Origin: Prochlorococcus sp. AG-442-B03
GTDB taxonomy: Bacteria; Cyanobacteriota; Cyanobacteriia; PCC-6307; Cyanobiaceae
Direction: 5' to 3'
Assembly (NCBI GenBank): GCA_003212395.1
Contig: QCPU01000002.1
Span: forward strand, 62,001 to 126,000
DNA length: 64,000 bases
The stretch's first letter is position 1, and the number at the start of each line of letters is the position of its first letter. Shown here one piece after another: positions 41,681-52,656 of this stretch. The position numbers and the translations under genes were made by a program. The notes under the pieces are model-generated. The model ran no database searches. It saw nothing but the letters and a program-made list of their open reading frames with translations, and was not told the origin of the DNA.

Positions 41681-42808
41681 TCAGTTATTTTCAACGGATT
41701 TTCTTAAGATTTGATCTTCATTAGGCAAGCGAAGCGTGACAGGTCCCAAAGGGTGTTTTGAATTTGGATAAATACTATGGTGATGTTGATGGTGATTATG
41801 TTCATGTTGATGAGCCTCTACGTGTTCATGTTCTAAGTTATCAGTTGGGATTAGATTTTGTATTTCACAAGCACCATTACATTCAGGATCACATAAATCA
41901 CAGCTGATCCCCAAGCCCTCTACATGGTCATGATGACTTTCTTGTTCCATTCCAACTTCTTTCTCAAAGCCAAATAAATTTGATCTATATTTACAAGTTG
42001 AGCAATTCATAAAATTCTTACCCTCGTTATTAAGAATCTCTTCAATCCTTTCCACAAAAGTGTCGACCACATAAGACTGTGACGAAAGATATTTTGCATG
42101 TATAAATGAAATATTTGGATTATTAATCGCAACTAAATCACTTTGCCTTTTTATTCTTGTGACAAGGACGCCTGAGAAAAGGAAATAAGGAAAAATAATT
42201 ATATTTTTATAACCAAGTCTCACAACATTTTTCAAGCCAGGTTCAACAAGAGGGAAAGTTACTCCAGAAAAAACTGTTTCCCCCCACCCTAAACCAATAC
42301 CCTCTACGATCATTCTCGTAATTTTTGAAACATTGGAATTCGCATCTGGGTCAGAAGAACCTCTCCCAACAACAACTAATAATGATTCTTCAGGTTTGAG
42401 ATTATTATTTTGTTTAAATACATCTTTAACTCTTTCACAGGCTGCACTAATCATTAAATTATTAATACCTAATTCTCTTCCATAAATTATTTCCATACCT
42501 GTTTTACTTGCATAATTCATGAGCAAGCTAGGTATATCATTTTTCACATGGCCAGCAGCGAAAAGCATTGCGGGTATTGCTATTACTTTTTTTATAGAAA
42601 GATCTCTTAACTTGTCTAGAGCATCAACAAGTGAAGGTTTAGCGAATTCCAAGAAACCATATTCAACCAAAAAGTTTGGATATCTTTTTTGGATGAACTT
42701 AGTTAATTCTTGAAATTCAGCAATGGCTAGTTTATTTCTACTACCGTGTCCACAGATAAGTATCGCTACTTGATTATTTAACTTCGAATCTAAATTATCC
42801 AAAATCAA
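41681..42808 (-). CDS. cbiX: Sirohydrochlorin chelatase CbiX, long form with metal-binding tail
   Basis: I start at TTG 42806-42808 (about 376 residues); a longer start would overlap the divergent FAD-oxidase gene. Two CbiX-type modules: AILICGHGSRNK and LVVVGRGSSDPDAN, each with SAF-type metal-site regions (AAGHVKNDIP). The C-terminal part has MNCSTC, an MXCXXC motif known to bind a 4Fe-4S cluster in bacterial CbiX, further cysteines (CDLCDPECNGAC) and a His-rich run (EHEHVEAHQHEHNHHQHHH). It inserts Co or Fe into sirohydrochlorin for B12 or siroheme; B12 feeds NrdJ. Confidence 0.9.
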   Translation of the reverse strand: MILDNLDSKLNNQVAILICGHGSRNKLAIAEFQELTKFIQKRYPNFLVEYGFLEFAKPSLVDALDKLRDLSIKKVIAIPAMLFAAGHVKNDIPSLLMNYASKTGMEIIYGRELGINNLMISAACERVKDVFKQNNNLKPEESLLVVVGRGSSDPDANSNVSKITRMIVEGIGLGWGETVFSGVTFPLVEPGLKNVVRLGYKNIIIFPYFLFSGVLVTRIKRQSDLVAINNPNISFIHAKYLSSQSYVVDTFVERIEEILNNEGKNFMNCSTCKYRSNLFGFEKEVGMEQESHHDHVEGLGISCDLCDPECNGACEIQNLIPTDNLEHEHVEAHQHEHNHHQHHHSIYPNSKHPLGPVTLRLPNEDQILRKSVENN

Positions 42809-42849
42809 GTTATTACTTATAACATAATAGTAAAGAACAATATCATGTA

Positions 42850-44124
42850 GTGAAAAATAATAGTTTGCTTGAAGTTCCAAATATCAACTCAAAGGATGCA
42901 AAATTAAAGAAATTAATTTATGAAGTTGAAGACTCCTTGTTTTATAGGGATAACTATTCTAATGAAAAATTCGAGCACCTTTGCGTATGTAGTGGAGGTA
43001 CAACCTCTAGCTGTGCAAAAAATGGTTTTACAACTCTTGATCTAAGAAAAAATTACAGCAATATTCACCTAGATAGAAAAACCAATTTAGTAACAATTGG
43101 AGGTGGAGTAATAATGGGGGATCTAGTAAATCATTTACAAAAACATAATCGAAGTTTTCCAATCGGACTTTCTAAACTTCCTGGAGCAGGCTATATACTT
43201 ACTGGCGGAGTAAGCCCGCTCAGTAGAGCCTACGGATTAGCAATTGATAATATTGAATCAATAAAAGGTTTTTTAGGAAATGGCACATTTATATCTTTAA
43301 AAAAAAATCAAATAAATCCAGAAGAACAATTGATTTGGGAAGCAATTAAAGGCGCAGCACCCTTCTTTTCAATCATAACCGAAATAGAACTTAAGACTAT
43401 CCAATCTAATCCAATAAAGATTATTGAAGGATTTGTAAATCTAAATGAACTTTCAGAAATAATAAAACTTTCAGAGGAATTTCCAGAAAATATTAGTCTT
43501 CAATGGATTTATGCCCAAAAAATCTATATATATATTTTTGCTGAACTTAATAATTTAGAGGATAAAAGAACAGAAGAATACTTAACTCTTCTAGACAAAT
43601 TTCCCACCTTAGAAAAACAATTTCATGAGAACTTTAACAAAATTAATTTTTTTCCAAGGGAATTGAATTTATATGAGCTGAATGCAAATAACCATTCTGA
43701 GGTAATTAGTCTTCTTGGAGAAGATTTAAAAAATGATATCCCAATTTTCATAAAATGCTTGAGTGAAATAATGGATAATAAACCTAATAATTCCTGTTAT
43801 ATTGCTTCTCAACAATTAGGTGGCAAAACTAAAAAGTTAAATCATGGATCAAGCTTTTTTGTTCATAGAAAAAGCACTTGGAAACCATGGATATATGCAT
43901 CATGGAAAAAGAATAATCTTCAAGAAAAAAAAGTTGCTCTGGAATGGATTTTTAAATCATGGAGTAAGCTAAAAAGGTTTTATCCAAATATTCACTTAGC
44001 CCAATTACATAATCATTTGAATTCTCATGAAGAAGAAATTACATTAGCCTTCGGAAATAGAATGAATGAATTAAAAACTTTAAAGAATATTTTTGACCCA
44101 CAAGGTATTTTGCCTCCCTTATGA
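42850..44124 (+). CDS. FAD-linked oxidase (BBE/PCMH-type FAD-binding)
   Basis: GTG start; 424 residues. The FAD-binding PCMH domain spans about 40-190 with CSGGTTSSCAKNG, TIGGGVIMGDLVNHL and KLPGAGYILTGGVSPLSRAYG. The C-terminal half holds HLAQLHNHLNSH and the end FDPQGILPPL. This is a vanillyl-alcohol/glycolate-oxidase-like fold; substrate unknown. No signal peptide. It is divergent from cbiX. Confidence 0.88.
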   Translation: MKNNSLLEVPNINSKDAKLKKLIYEVEDSLFYRDNYSNEKFEHLCVCSGGTTSSCAKNGFTTLDLRKNYSNIHLDRKTNLVTIGGGVIMGDLVNHLQKHNRSFPIGLSKLPGAGYILTGGVSPLSRAYGLAIDNIESIKGFLGNGTFISLKKNQINPEEQLIWEAIKGAAPFFSIITEIELKTIQSNPIKIIEGFVNLNELSEIIKLSEEFPENISLQWIYAQKIYIYIFAELNNLEDKRTEEYLTLLDKFPTLEKQFHENFNKINFFPRELNLYELNANNHSEVISLLGEDLKNDIPIFIKCLSEIMDNKPNNSCYIASQQLGGKTKKLNHGSSFFVHRKSTWKPWIYASWKKNNLQEKKVALEWIFKSWSKLKRFYPNIHLAQLHNHLNSHEEEITLAFGNRMNELKTLKNIFDPQGILPPL

Positions 44125-44154
44125 GGTAACTTCATAATTATAAAGAAACTTAAA

Positions 44155-45720
44155 ATGTCAAATTTCTCAAGATATTTATCTAAAAATTGGTTAGATGATC
44201 CAAAGTCAAATATTCTCTCTGGCTTAGTTGTTGCTTTTGCAATGATCCCAGAAGCAATTGCTTTTTCAGGTATAGCTGGTGTAGATCCTAAAGTTGGCCT
44301 TTTTGGTGCATTTTGCTTATCTATAACAATTGCGATTGTTGGAGGAAGAAGGGGGATGATCACTTCAGCCACAGGTTCAACAGCTCTTTTAATGACTGGA
44401 CTTGTTGCTTACGGAGAATCACAAGCCCCTGGATTAGGAGTCCCATATCTTATTGCAGCTGGAATATTAACTGGAATATTCCAAATTCTTTGGGGATATT
44501 TAAGACTTGCCTACCAAATGCGATTCGTGCCAACAGGAGTATTAAGTGGATTTGTAAATGCACTAGCACTTTTAATATTTCAAGCACAACTACCTCAGTT
44601 AGGAATAGGTATAAAAGAATCAAAAGTATTAGTTGAACAAACTATAAGTCAATATCCAGTTAACTCTCAGATTCCAGTAGTTTGGATTCTTGTAATCCTA
44701 GGATTAGTAATTATCTATGGACTTCCGAAAATCACAAAAGTAGTCCCATCTCAACTTATCGCAATAGTAGTAATTACTCTTATAAGCATATTCTTTAATC
44801 TAGATGTCCCAACAGTTAGTGATTTGGGTAAATTACCTGATGGATTACCAATTCCTTCTCTGCCTTTTGGATCAATAGAAAATGGGAAAGTACCTTTTAG
44901 TCTTGAAACATTAGGGATAATTTTACCGACTTCACTCGCAATATCTCTCGTGGGCTTAATGGAAACCTTTTTAACTCAAGACATCTTAGACGATGTAACT
45001 GATACAAGTTCTGATAAAAATAAAGAAGCAAGAGGACAGGGAATCGCAAATATTGTGGCATCCTTATTTGGTGGAATGGCAGGATGTGCCTTAGTTGGGC
45101 AATCTGTAATGAATACTGAAAATGGTGGCAAATCTAGATTATCAACCCTCTCCTCAGGCATATCTCTACTAATTATGATCATTCTCTTGAAGTCTTGGAT
45201 TGGAGCAATACCAATGGCTGCTTTAGTAGCAATCATGATAACGATCGCAATAAGTACAGCAGATATAAATGGATTAAAAAATATTAGAAAGATACCTAAA
45301 AGCGATACTGCAGTAATGCTTATGACATTTGCAGTCACTATGCTTACAAAACCTCATAATCTTGCACTTGGAGTTATTGCAGGAGTTGCATTAGCTGCAA
45401 TTCTTTTCAGCAGAAAAGTCGCAAAAGTTATAACTGTCTCAAGAGCTAAAGAAAATAATCTGACTACCTACAAAGTAAAAGGACAATTATTTTTTGTAAG
45501 TAAAATTTATTTTTTACAAGGATTTGATATTCATGAACATCCCGAAAATATTGTAATTGATATGTCTTTAGCTCATATTTGGGATCAAAGTGGAGTTGTT
45601 GCTCTTGAGCAAATTATTAGAAAATTCCAGAATGGTGGTTCAAAAGTTGAAATTGTAGGATTAAATAAAGAAAGTCTTAACTTATTTGAAAGGCTAGGTG
45701 GTATTGAAAGCGCTCATTAA
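44155..45720 (+). CDS. SulP-family anion transporter with STAS domain
   Basis: The 521 residues have the SulP core: NILSGLVVAFAMIPEAIAFS, GMITSATGSTALLM and about 10-12 helices, then a C-terminal STAS domain (about 425-521, VIDMSLAHIWDQSGVVALE). Family members carry sulfate or bicarbonate; in marine picocyanobacteria some are bicarbonate transporters. Here the substrate is not assigned. Its stop is 5 bases from the convergent metA stop. Confidence 0.92.
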   Translation: MSNFSRYLSKNWLDDPKSNILSGLVVAFAMIPEAIAFSGIAGVDPKVGLFGAFCLSITIAIVGGRRGMITSATGSTALLMTGLVAYGESQAPGLGVPYLIAAGILTGIFQILWGYLRLAYQMRFVPTGVLSGFVNALALLIFQAQLPQLGIGIKESKVLVEQTISQYPVNSQIPVVWILVILGLVIIYGLPKITKVVPSQLIAIVVITLISIFFNLDVPTVSDLGKLPDGLPIPSLPFGSIENGKVPFSLETLGIILPTSLAISLVGLMETFLTQDILDDVTDTSSDKNKEARGQGIANIVASLFGGMAGCALVGQSVMNTENGGKSRLSTLSSGISLLIMIILLKSWIGAIPMAALVAIMITIAISTADINGLKNIRKIPKSDTAVMLMTFAVTMLTKPHNLALGVIAGVALAAILFSRKVAKVITVSRAKENNLTTYKVKGQLFFVSKIYFLQGFDIHEHPENIVIDMSLAHIWDQSGVVALEQIIRKFQNGGSKVEIVGLNKESLNLFERLGGIESAH

Positions 45721-45725
45721 AAAAG

Positions 45726-46616
45726 TTAATTAAGGCTAACTTGTTGATAACAAAACCAAAGCCATTGCTGAAAAAGCAAATTCCTATGAGATCTCCAAGC
45801 GGTTTTTGAACTATTTAGATCAAAATTTTCAGGAGGAGGAACATCTCCCTTTTCTTTGTCTCTTTCAATTTCACTAATAATTCTATGCACCGTATATTCA
45901 GGATGGCCTAGATGCATGAGTTGTTTTTGATCATTAGATTCAAATATTGTATATCCGACGTTTTCTCCATAAGCCAACAAATTCAATTTCCCTTCTTTTT
46001 GGGCCTTCTCCATCTCCAAATCTGGTAATCCTGCGAATCTACTTTGAGGACAAATAAATTCATCATCTTGAGTACCCATTAAAGGATGTCCAGGAACAAG
46101 ACTTTTTAAAGGGAATACCCCAAATAATTTCCTATCAAAAACTTTCTTATCAACTCCTGCCAAATAGGCCAGCGCAAAGCCAGCCCAACATAATCCAAGA
46201 GTACTCGCACAAGAATTTCTGGCTTCATTTACAATTTTCACAAATTCATCCCAATACTTAACCTCCTCAAAGGCTAGGTGCTCAATAGGTGCTCCAGTGA
46301 TAATGATTCCATCTAACGGTTCTGGATTATTTGCCTCTTCCCAAGTGATGTATAGGTTATTTAGGTGATTAAGATCCCATGTTTTATAAGAGTGAGTTTC
46401 AAGCTTTATCCAAACTGGCTCAATTTGTAGAGGAGATAAACCAAGTGGATGCAGTAAGTTAAATTCATACTGCTTTCCGAGAGGCATGATATTCAAAATA
46501 CCAATCCTAAGAGGACGTATATCCTGTCTTTTTGCCAATTCTGGTTCGATCCAAGATATATGATTTTTCTCGACATCACTAATCTTGTGATAGTTACTAG
46601 GAATTATTAAAGCCAA
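45726..46616 (-). CDS. metA: Homoserine O-acyltransferase MetA, predicted acetyl-specific
   Basis: The 296 residues have the MetA class-I amidotransferase-like fold: MALIIPSN, LNIMPLGKQ, catalytic Cys in LGLCWAG, and the His/Glu pair in HLGHPEYT. Residue 111 (E. coli numbering) decides the acyl donor: Gly for succinyl-CoA and Glu for acetyl-CoA. Here the motif is GAPIEHLAF with Glu, predicting O-acetylhomoserine. This fits the adjacent metY, which uses O-acetylhomoserine (13-base gap, same strand). Confidence 0.93.
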   Translation of the reverse strand: MALIIPSNYHKISDVEKNHISWIEPELAKRQDIRPLRIGILNIMPLGKQYEFNLLHPLGLSPLQIEPVWIKLETHSYKTWDLNHLNNLYITWEEANNPEPLDGIIITGAPIEHLAFEEVKYWDEFVKIVNEARNSCASTLGLCWAGFALAYLAGVDKKVFDRKLFGVFPLKSLVPGHPLMGTQDDEFICPQSRFAGLPDLEMEKAQKEGKLNLLAYGENVGYTIFESNDQKQLMHLGHPEYTVHRIISEIERDKEKGDVPPPENFDLNSSKTAWRSHRNLLFQQWLWFCYQQVSLN

Positions 46617-46629
46617 TAAATCTCCTTTC

Positions 46630-47973
<1,344 letters not shown>

Positions 47974-48029
47974 CTATTATCTATTTAACTTAAAAAAGTC
48001 CCAAAAAAAAACAAAAAAAAGATAAATAT

Positions 48030-48731
48030 TTATAAATCCTTTTTTAATGAGGGGTAATTATCTTTCATATATGAACAAAAGTCTTCTTTTATCACAGATC
48101 TGAGTTTCTCAATATTTGCGGAATCAATTATTGGAAAAGTTTTATTAGCCTCAGAGTCTTTTTCAGTAATTGATTTCCAATTCTTACCAACATCTTTTTC
48201 AGAGTTGTTAAGAACCTCATCAAAATTAAAACACTTATCATTGTTTTTTGCATCAAATTCGCTAAAAGCTTTATTTATAAGCTCTTTTCTATTTTCGAAT
48301 AGATTCTTAGCTTTTAAGGTATCTGGAAGACCCATCACTGGTTGTAATTCCTTAAGAAGTTTTATTTCCTCTTCAATTAGGAGTGTCCAAACACCATATT
48401 TATTTTTTGGAAGATTAGAGTTACTAAAAATATTAATTTCATCGAGGTAAAAATTTAACCATAGATAATAAGATTTTTCTTCAATAGTTTTTTTAACGGA
48501 TATCTTTTTATTTTGGATCTTTGGGAGTAACTTTTCTGCCTTCTTTAAAAACTGTCTATCTTCTCTTTCTAAATTTATTAATCCCCATCTTTGACTATAG
48601 TCCCATAAATCTTCGTATCTTGTTAAGTCTTCTTGATTCCAACCAAGAGCTTTGAGTTCATGAGAACGATGAGTTAATTCCTTTTTCAAAAAAAACCTTT
48701 TAAACCATAATAATTCTAACCTTGCAATCAA
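48030..48731 (-). CDS. Conserved cyanobacterial protein of unknown function
   Basis: The 233 residues begin with a hydrophobic/basic segment (ARLELLWFKRFFLKKELTHR), then LKALGWNQEDLTRYEDLWDYSQRW and EREDRQFLKKAEKLLPK. The rest is charged helix. A pattern of this type occurs widely in cyanobacteria as a hypothetical protein. No enzyme motif is evident. Confidence 0.65.
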   Translation of the reverse strand: MIARLELLWFKRFFLKKELTHRSHELKALGWNQEDLTRYEDLWDYSQRWGLINLEREDRQFLKKAEKLLPKIQNKKISVKKTIEEKSYYLWLNFYLDEINIFSNSNLPKNKYGVWTLLIEEEIKLLKELQPVMGLPDTLKAKNLFENRKELINKAFSEFDAKNNDKCFNFDEVLNNSEKDVGKNWKSITEKDSEANKTFPIIDSANIEKLRSVIKEDFCSYMKDNYPSLKKDL

Positions 48732-48781
48732 GATTAGTAAATAAAATAAGAACTTTGCTTTCTAGTAAATTAGAAAAATAA

Positions 48782-50290
48782 TCAATTATTAAAATATTTA
48801 TTAATAATTTTCAATACATTGATATAAGTAGGATTTTTTTTAGAAATTTGATTACTATATTTATTTGTTTTAAGGGCGTTTTGATCTTTATCAATAAATA
48901 ATTTCTTGTAAAAGTTTTCAATATCATCAAAAAGATAATCTCCTTTTAATTTTTCATTTAGTTCGAAAGATAATTCAGATTTCACAGATTCTTGGCAAAA
49001 ATTAGTAATCTCTTCTGAACTAATTAAAACCTTATAAATTTCTTTTTTTTCTTCTGAATTAGCATTAAAACATAAATAAATAAGATTAATCATTGAACAA
49101 TTGTTATTTTTGATTTTGAATTCTTTATAAATGTCTGGCCAAAATTTTAAAGATTTTAAACCTTCTAAACCTCCCTGACTAAGAGAGTATTTATTACACC
49201 AATTTACAAATTCTGAGACATCTTTTGGACATCTATTTAGTTGCAAAAGCATATCTGATAAAACTTGACCTGCCTGGAAATTCCGTGTTGGTTTTCCTTC
49301 AGTTGGTAAAGTCATACTCCCTAAGACATCAGCCTTAACAGCATTTAATTGAGAAAAAGTATAATCCCCTTTTTCGAAAAATTTGTCATTAATTTTTTCC
49401 TTTGCACTAATTATTTCTTCACCATAACCAAGTTCCTTTAATGAAAGATATTTATTTTCTAATTTATTTTCTTTTCTAACTTTTAATGATACTGATGCGG
49501 CCTGATCCAAACATTGTGTTAACAAAATCGTATTAATGGTAGGTAGCATTCCTGGCTTATCGGAATGAAAGTTATTGACAAAACCTGCAAATATGGATGA
49601 TATATTTTTTATTGATTTTATGTATTGACATTCAATATTATGAACTCCAGGAGAAACTTGTATTTTCGGTGACAATTGATTCAAAATTCGAGCTCCTATT
49701 AAAGCAGTTAGGGCATCAGGATGGCAGAAATTCGCAGTAAAACTATCATTTGGATTTCGTAAAGCTCCGTGACGATGAAATCCTGTAAAAAAAGCTAAAT
49801 TTGGATATTTATTACAGAGAATAAGGGGGGTTTTGTTTTTATTATCAATGCAAAAAGAACCAACTAGACAGCCAAGTACCACATTTTCTCTTTTTAAATT
49901 TTTTCTAAGTTTTAAAGCATGTTTAAGATCATCTTGTATATGGTTACTGTTTGAAGCAAGAATAACAATTTCACATTCTAAGAGAAGATCTTTTAGATCA
50001 AAAGACTTTCTTATTCCCTCTGAAGAATAATGCCCCATTCTCTTAATCTTTTCAATAGTCTCATTATCCATATCAGAAAGAACATCATTTGAGAAAGCTC
50101 CTAACAAATCTCTGTCTTTCCTTGGAGCTAAGAGAATATTATTTGATTTTCCATGCATAGCACAGTTATATGCTAATGATGCAGGATATAAACCAACACT
50201 GTAAAATCCAACTTTGCTGTTCTCTAGATCTTCAATCAATGAATAAAAATATTTTTCATCATTTATATTTTCTATAAAATTATTTTTCAT
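48782..50290 (-). CDS. Glycerol-3-phosphate dehydrogenase-like Rossmann protein
   Basis: This 502-residue protein starts with a Rossmann region (SKVGFYSVGLYPASLAYN) that is a variant of GpsA's GAGxWGTA. It then follows the GpsA order: EIVILASNSNHI (cf. AVPS), TGFHRHGALRNPNDSF, VSPGVHNIECQYIKSIKNISSIFAGF and MLPTINTILLTQC. A helical C-terminal extension (about 330-502) is not found in normal 330-residue GpsA. Residue changes make NAD binding likely but activity uncertain. It is divergent from stpA, whose substrate contains glycerol 3-phosphate. Confidence 0.5.
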   Translation of the reverse strand: MKNNFIENINDEKYFYSLIEDLENSKVGFYSVGLYPASLAYNCAMHGKSNNILLAPRKDRDLLGAFSNDVLSDMDNETIEKIKRMGHYSSEGIRKSFDLKDLLLECEIVILASNSNHIQDDLKHALKLRKNLKRENVVLGCLVGSFCIDNKNKTPLILCNKYPNLAFFTGFHRHGALRNPNDSFTANFCHPDALTALIGARILNQLSPKIQVSPGVHNIECQYIKSIKNISSIFAGFVNNFHSDKPGMLPTINTILLTQCLDQAASVSLKVRKENKLENKYLSLKELGYGEEIISAKEKINDKFFEKGDYTFSQLNAVKADVLGSMTLPTEGKPTRNFQAGQVLSDMLLQLNRCPKDVSEFVNWCNKYSLSQGGLEGLKSLKFWPDIYKEFKIKNNNCSMINLIYLCFNANSEEKKEIYKVLISSEEITNFCQESVKSELSFELNEKLKGDYLFDDIENFYKKLFIDKDQNALKTNKYSNQISKKNPTYINVLKIINKYFNN

Positions 50291-50456
50291 TTTTGGAAAT
50301 TCTTGATAATTTTTTTAATTTATAAACCATACCAACATTTTTCTACATTAAAGCAATTCTTGACCATAGCAAATTATTTATTGTAAATATTGAATTTTTT
50401 AATTTATAATTTCACTGAGATATAGAAATTAAATCAAAAGAGAAATAATTATAAAT

Positions 50457-51677
50457 ATGGAATATATCGCAAGTAATTTAAACGCACAAAAACAATTAAT
50501 TTCTTCTAAAAATATCTTAATTATTCAAGACATTGACGGAGTTTGTATCCCTTTAGTTAAAGATCCAATGACTAGAGAATTAGAATCAAAATATATCTAT
50601 GCAGTAAAAGAATTTGCAGAGGAATTCTTTGTATTAACTTGCGGGGAACATGAAGGTCCAAGAGGGGTTAACAGAATAATAGAAAGAAGTTTAAGAAGCA
50701 CAACTGAGCCAAAAAACAAAGAACTATATTTGAGAGGTTTAGCAGCCTGTGGAGTAGAGTATCAAGACAATAACGGTAAAATAAGTTTTGAAGGAGTCTC
50801 AGAAAAAGAACTAAATTTTTTATCTAAAGTACCTAGTATAATAAGACCAAAGTTTAATTTTATAGTTAAGAATATTTTTCCTGAACTTAGCCAAGAAGAT
50901 ATTAATTTTCACGCAGTAAAATCAATATGCGAAACACGCTTCTCACCAACGATTAATTTCAATAGTCTATTTGATTTAGTTAACAATGATTCTGATAAAA
51001 AAAAGCTTATTCAAATTAGCTTTGAAAAAATGATGAATGAAATCATCTTTAAAGCTGAATCTGAAGGCCTTAAAAACTCATTTTTCCTGCATATTTCACC
51101 AAATTTAGGAAATAAAAATGGTAAAGAAAGAATTAAACTTTCTTCTAAAGATGATATTGGATCAACAGACATACAATTACTTATTAAAGGCGCAGTTAAA
51201 GATTCTGGAGTATTATTTCTTTTAAATAAATTTATTGAGGATAAAACTGGTAAAGCTCCTTTTGGAAGTAATTTTAATTTTAGAAACTCTCCAAATTCTA
51301 TTACGGGAAAAATTGATTTATGCAAAAGTAATATTCAAACAGAAGATATGCCTTTGATTATAGGAGTTGGTGACACAATAACATCAAAAAAAAATAATGG
51401 TGAAAAGAGTTATTTGAGAGGAGGAAGCGACAGATCTTTTTTAGAATTTATACAAATATTAGGTAATGAATTTGGTATTAATAATAAAATAATTTTTGTA
51501 GATAGTAGTTCTGGTGAAGTTGAAAGACCTTCTACAAAAAAAACTGGTTTAAGAGGGATCAGTGATATTTATGACCACTTAAAGTTTGACTTGGTTTTTC
51601 AAAATGGTCCCAAAGAATATATAAGTTGGTTTATTGAACTTGCTAATAAGAGATCAAAATTTAAAAAGAATAGTTGA
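50457..51677 (+). CDS. stpA: Glucosylglycerol-3-phosphate phosphatase
   Basis: The 406 residues match GgpP/StpA of cyanobacteria: IIQDIDGVCIPLVKDPMTR (a DxD HAD-like start), LTCGEHEGPRGVNRIIE, LYLRGLAACGVEYQD and VDSSSGEVERPSTKK. The enzyme removes phosphate from glucosylglycerol phosphate, the last step of an osmolyte pathway. The synthase gene (ggpS) is not in this window. The divergent GpsA-like gene could provide glycerol 3-phosphate. A shared promoter region lies at 50291-50456. Confidence 0.85.
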   Translation: MEYIASNLNAQKQLISSKNILIIQDIDGVCIPLVKDPMTRELESKYIYAVKEFAEEFFVLTCGEHEGPRGVNRIIERSLRSTTEPKNKELYLRGLAACGVEYQDNNGKISFEGVSEKELNFLSKVPSIIRPKFNFIVKNIFPELSQEDINFHAVKSICETRFSPTINFNSLFDLVNNDSDKKKLIQISFEKMMNEIIFKAESEGLKNSFFLHISPNLGNKNGKERIKLSSKDDIGSTDIQLLIKGAVKDSGVLFLLNKFIEDKTGKAPFGSNFNFRNSPNSITGKIDLCKSNIQTEDMPLIIGVGDTITSKKNNGEKSYLRGGSDRSFLEFIQILGNEFGINNKIIFVDSSSGEVERPSTKKTGLRGISDIYDHLKFDLVFQNGPKEYISWFIELANKRSKFKKNS

Positions 51678-51717
51678 CTTTTGAATTTTCAAATGACAAT
51701 TTATAAATAATAGATTC

Positions 51718-52650
51718 ATGAAAGAAAAATTCCCCACAATATATAAAGAACCTATAGAAACATTGCAAATCAATATAGGTTATAAATGCAATCAGGCTTG
51801 TAAGCATTGTCATGTTAATTCAAGTCCTCAAAGGACTGAAAAGATGTCCAATGAAATAATATCTCTCATTCCAAAAATAATTGATAAGTACAAAATCAAG
51901 ACTTTAGATATAACAGGTGGCGCGCCAGAACTTCACCCAGAATTTAAAAACCTAATAGCTAGCTTGAGCACAAAACAAGTTGATATTATTGATAGGTGCA
52001 ATTTAACAATTTTCTTTGAAGAAGGCTATGAAGATCTTCCTCAATTTCTTGCAAAGAATAAAGTAATAGTTACTGCTTCGCTACCATGTTATGAAAAAGA
52101 TAATGTTGAGTTTCAAAGGGGTCTTGGGGTTTTTGAAAAAAGTATTAATGCTATAAAAATTCTTAATGATCTAGGCTATGGAAAGAAAGAGAATGGATTG
52201 CAATTAAATCTTGTTTACAATCCTGTAAGCCCAATTCTTCCACCTTCTCAGAAAATATTGGAAAAAGATTATAAAAAAATACTATTCGAAAAATATAATA
52301 TTGTTTTTAATAACTTATATACAATAACTAATATGCCAATAAATAGATATGAAGAATCTCTAAGAAGAGAAGGGAAACTAAATATTTATTACAAATTACT
52401 AAAAGAAAATTTTAATGAAAATAATTTAGAAAATCTTATGTGCAAAAAGACTATTAGTGTAAATTGGCTTGGAGAAATTTATGATTGTGACTTTAATCAA
52501 CAGATAAATTTCCGAGAGAATAAAGGACCAAAGACACTTTTTGATCTATTGGATGAGACATTTACTTTTGACTACAGAGTAGCTGTAAAAGAACATTGTT
52601 TTGCCTGTACTGCAGGTGCAGGATCAAGTTGCGGAGGTACTTTAAGTTAA
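51718..52650 (+). CDS. arsS: Radical SAM protein ArsS-like (TIGR04167)
   Basis: The 310 residues have the SAM cluster motif CNQACKHCHVNSSP, DITGGAPELHPEF, DRCNLT and a Cys-rich C-terminal end with MCKKTISVNWLGEIYDCDF and HCFACTAGAGSSCGG. This is the rSAM/SeCys-type family, one member of which (ArsS) makes arsenosugar precursors in cyanobacteria. Arsenic partner ArsM is not nearby. It is 40 bases after stpA on the same strand, and convergent with fur. Confidence 0.88.
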   Translation: MKEKFPTIYKEPIETLQINIGYKCNQACKHCHVNSSPQRTEKMSNEIISLIPKIIDKYKIKTLDITGGAPELHPEFKNLIASLSTKQVDIIDRCNLTIFFEEGYEDLPQFLAKNKVIVTASLPCYEKDNVEFQRGLGVFEKSINAIKILNDLGYGKKENGLQLNLVYNPVSPILPPSQKILEKDYKKILFEKYNIVFNNLYTITNMPINRYEESLRREGKLNIYYKLLKENFNENNLENLMCKKTISVNWLGEIYDCDFNQQINFRENKGPKTLFDLLDETFTFDYRVAVKEHCFACTAGAGSSCGGTLS

Positions 52651-52656
52651 AATTTG

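Noticed and set aside
44313-44636. A 107-codon frame inside the SulP gene
   Set aside because: It lies wholly within the well-supported transporter in another frame and has shadow-like Cys/Trp/Asn composition.
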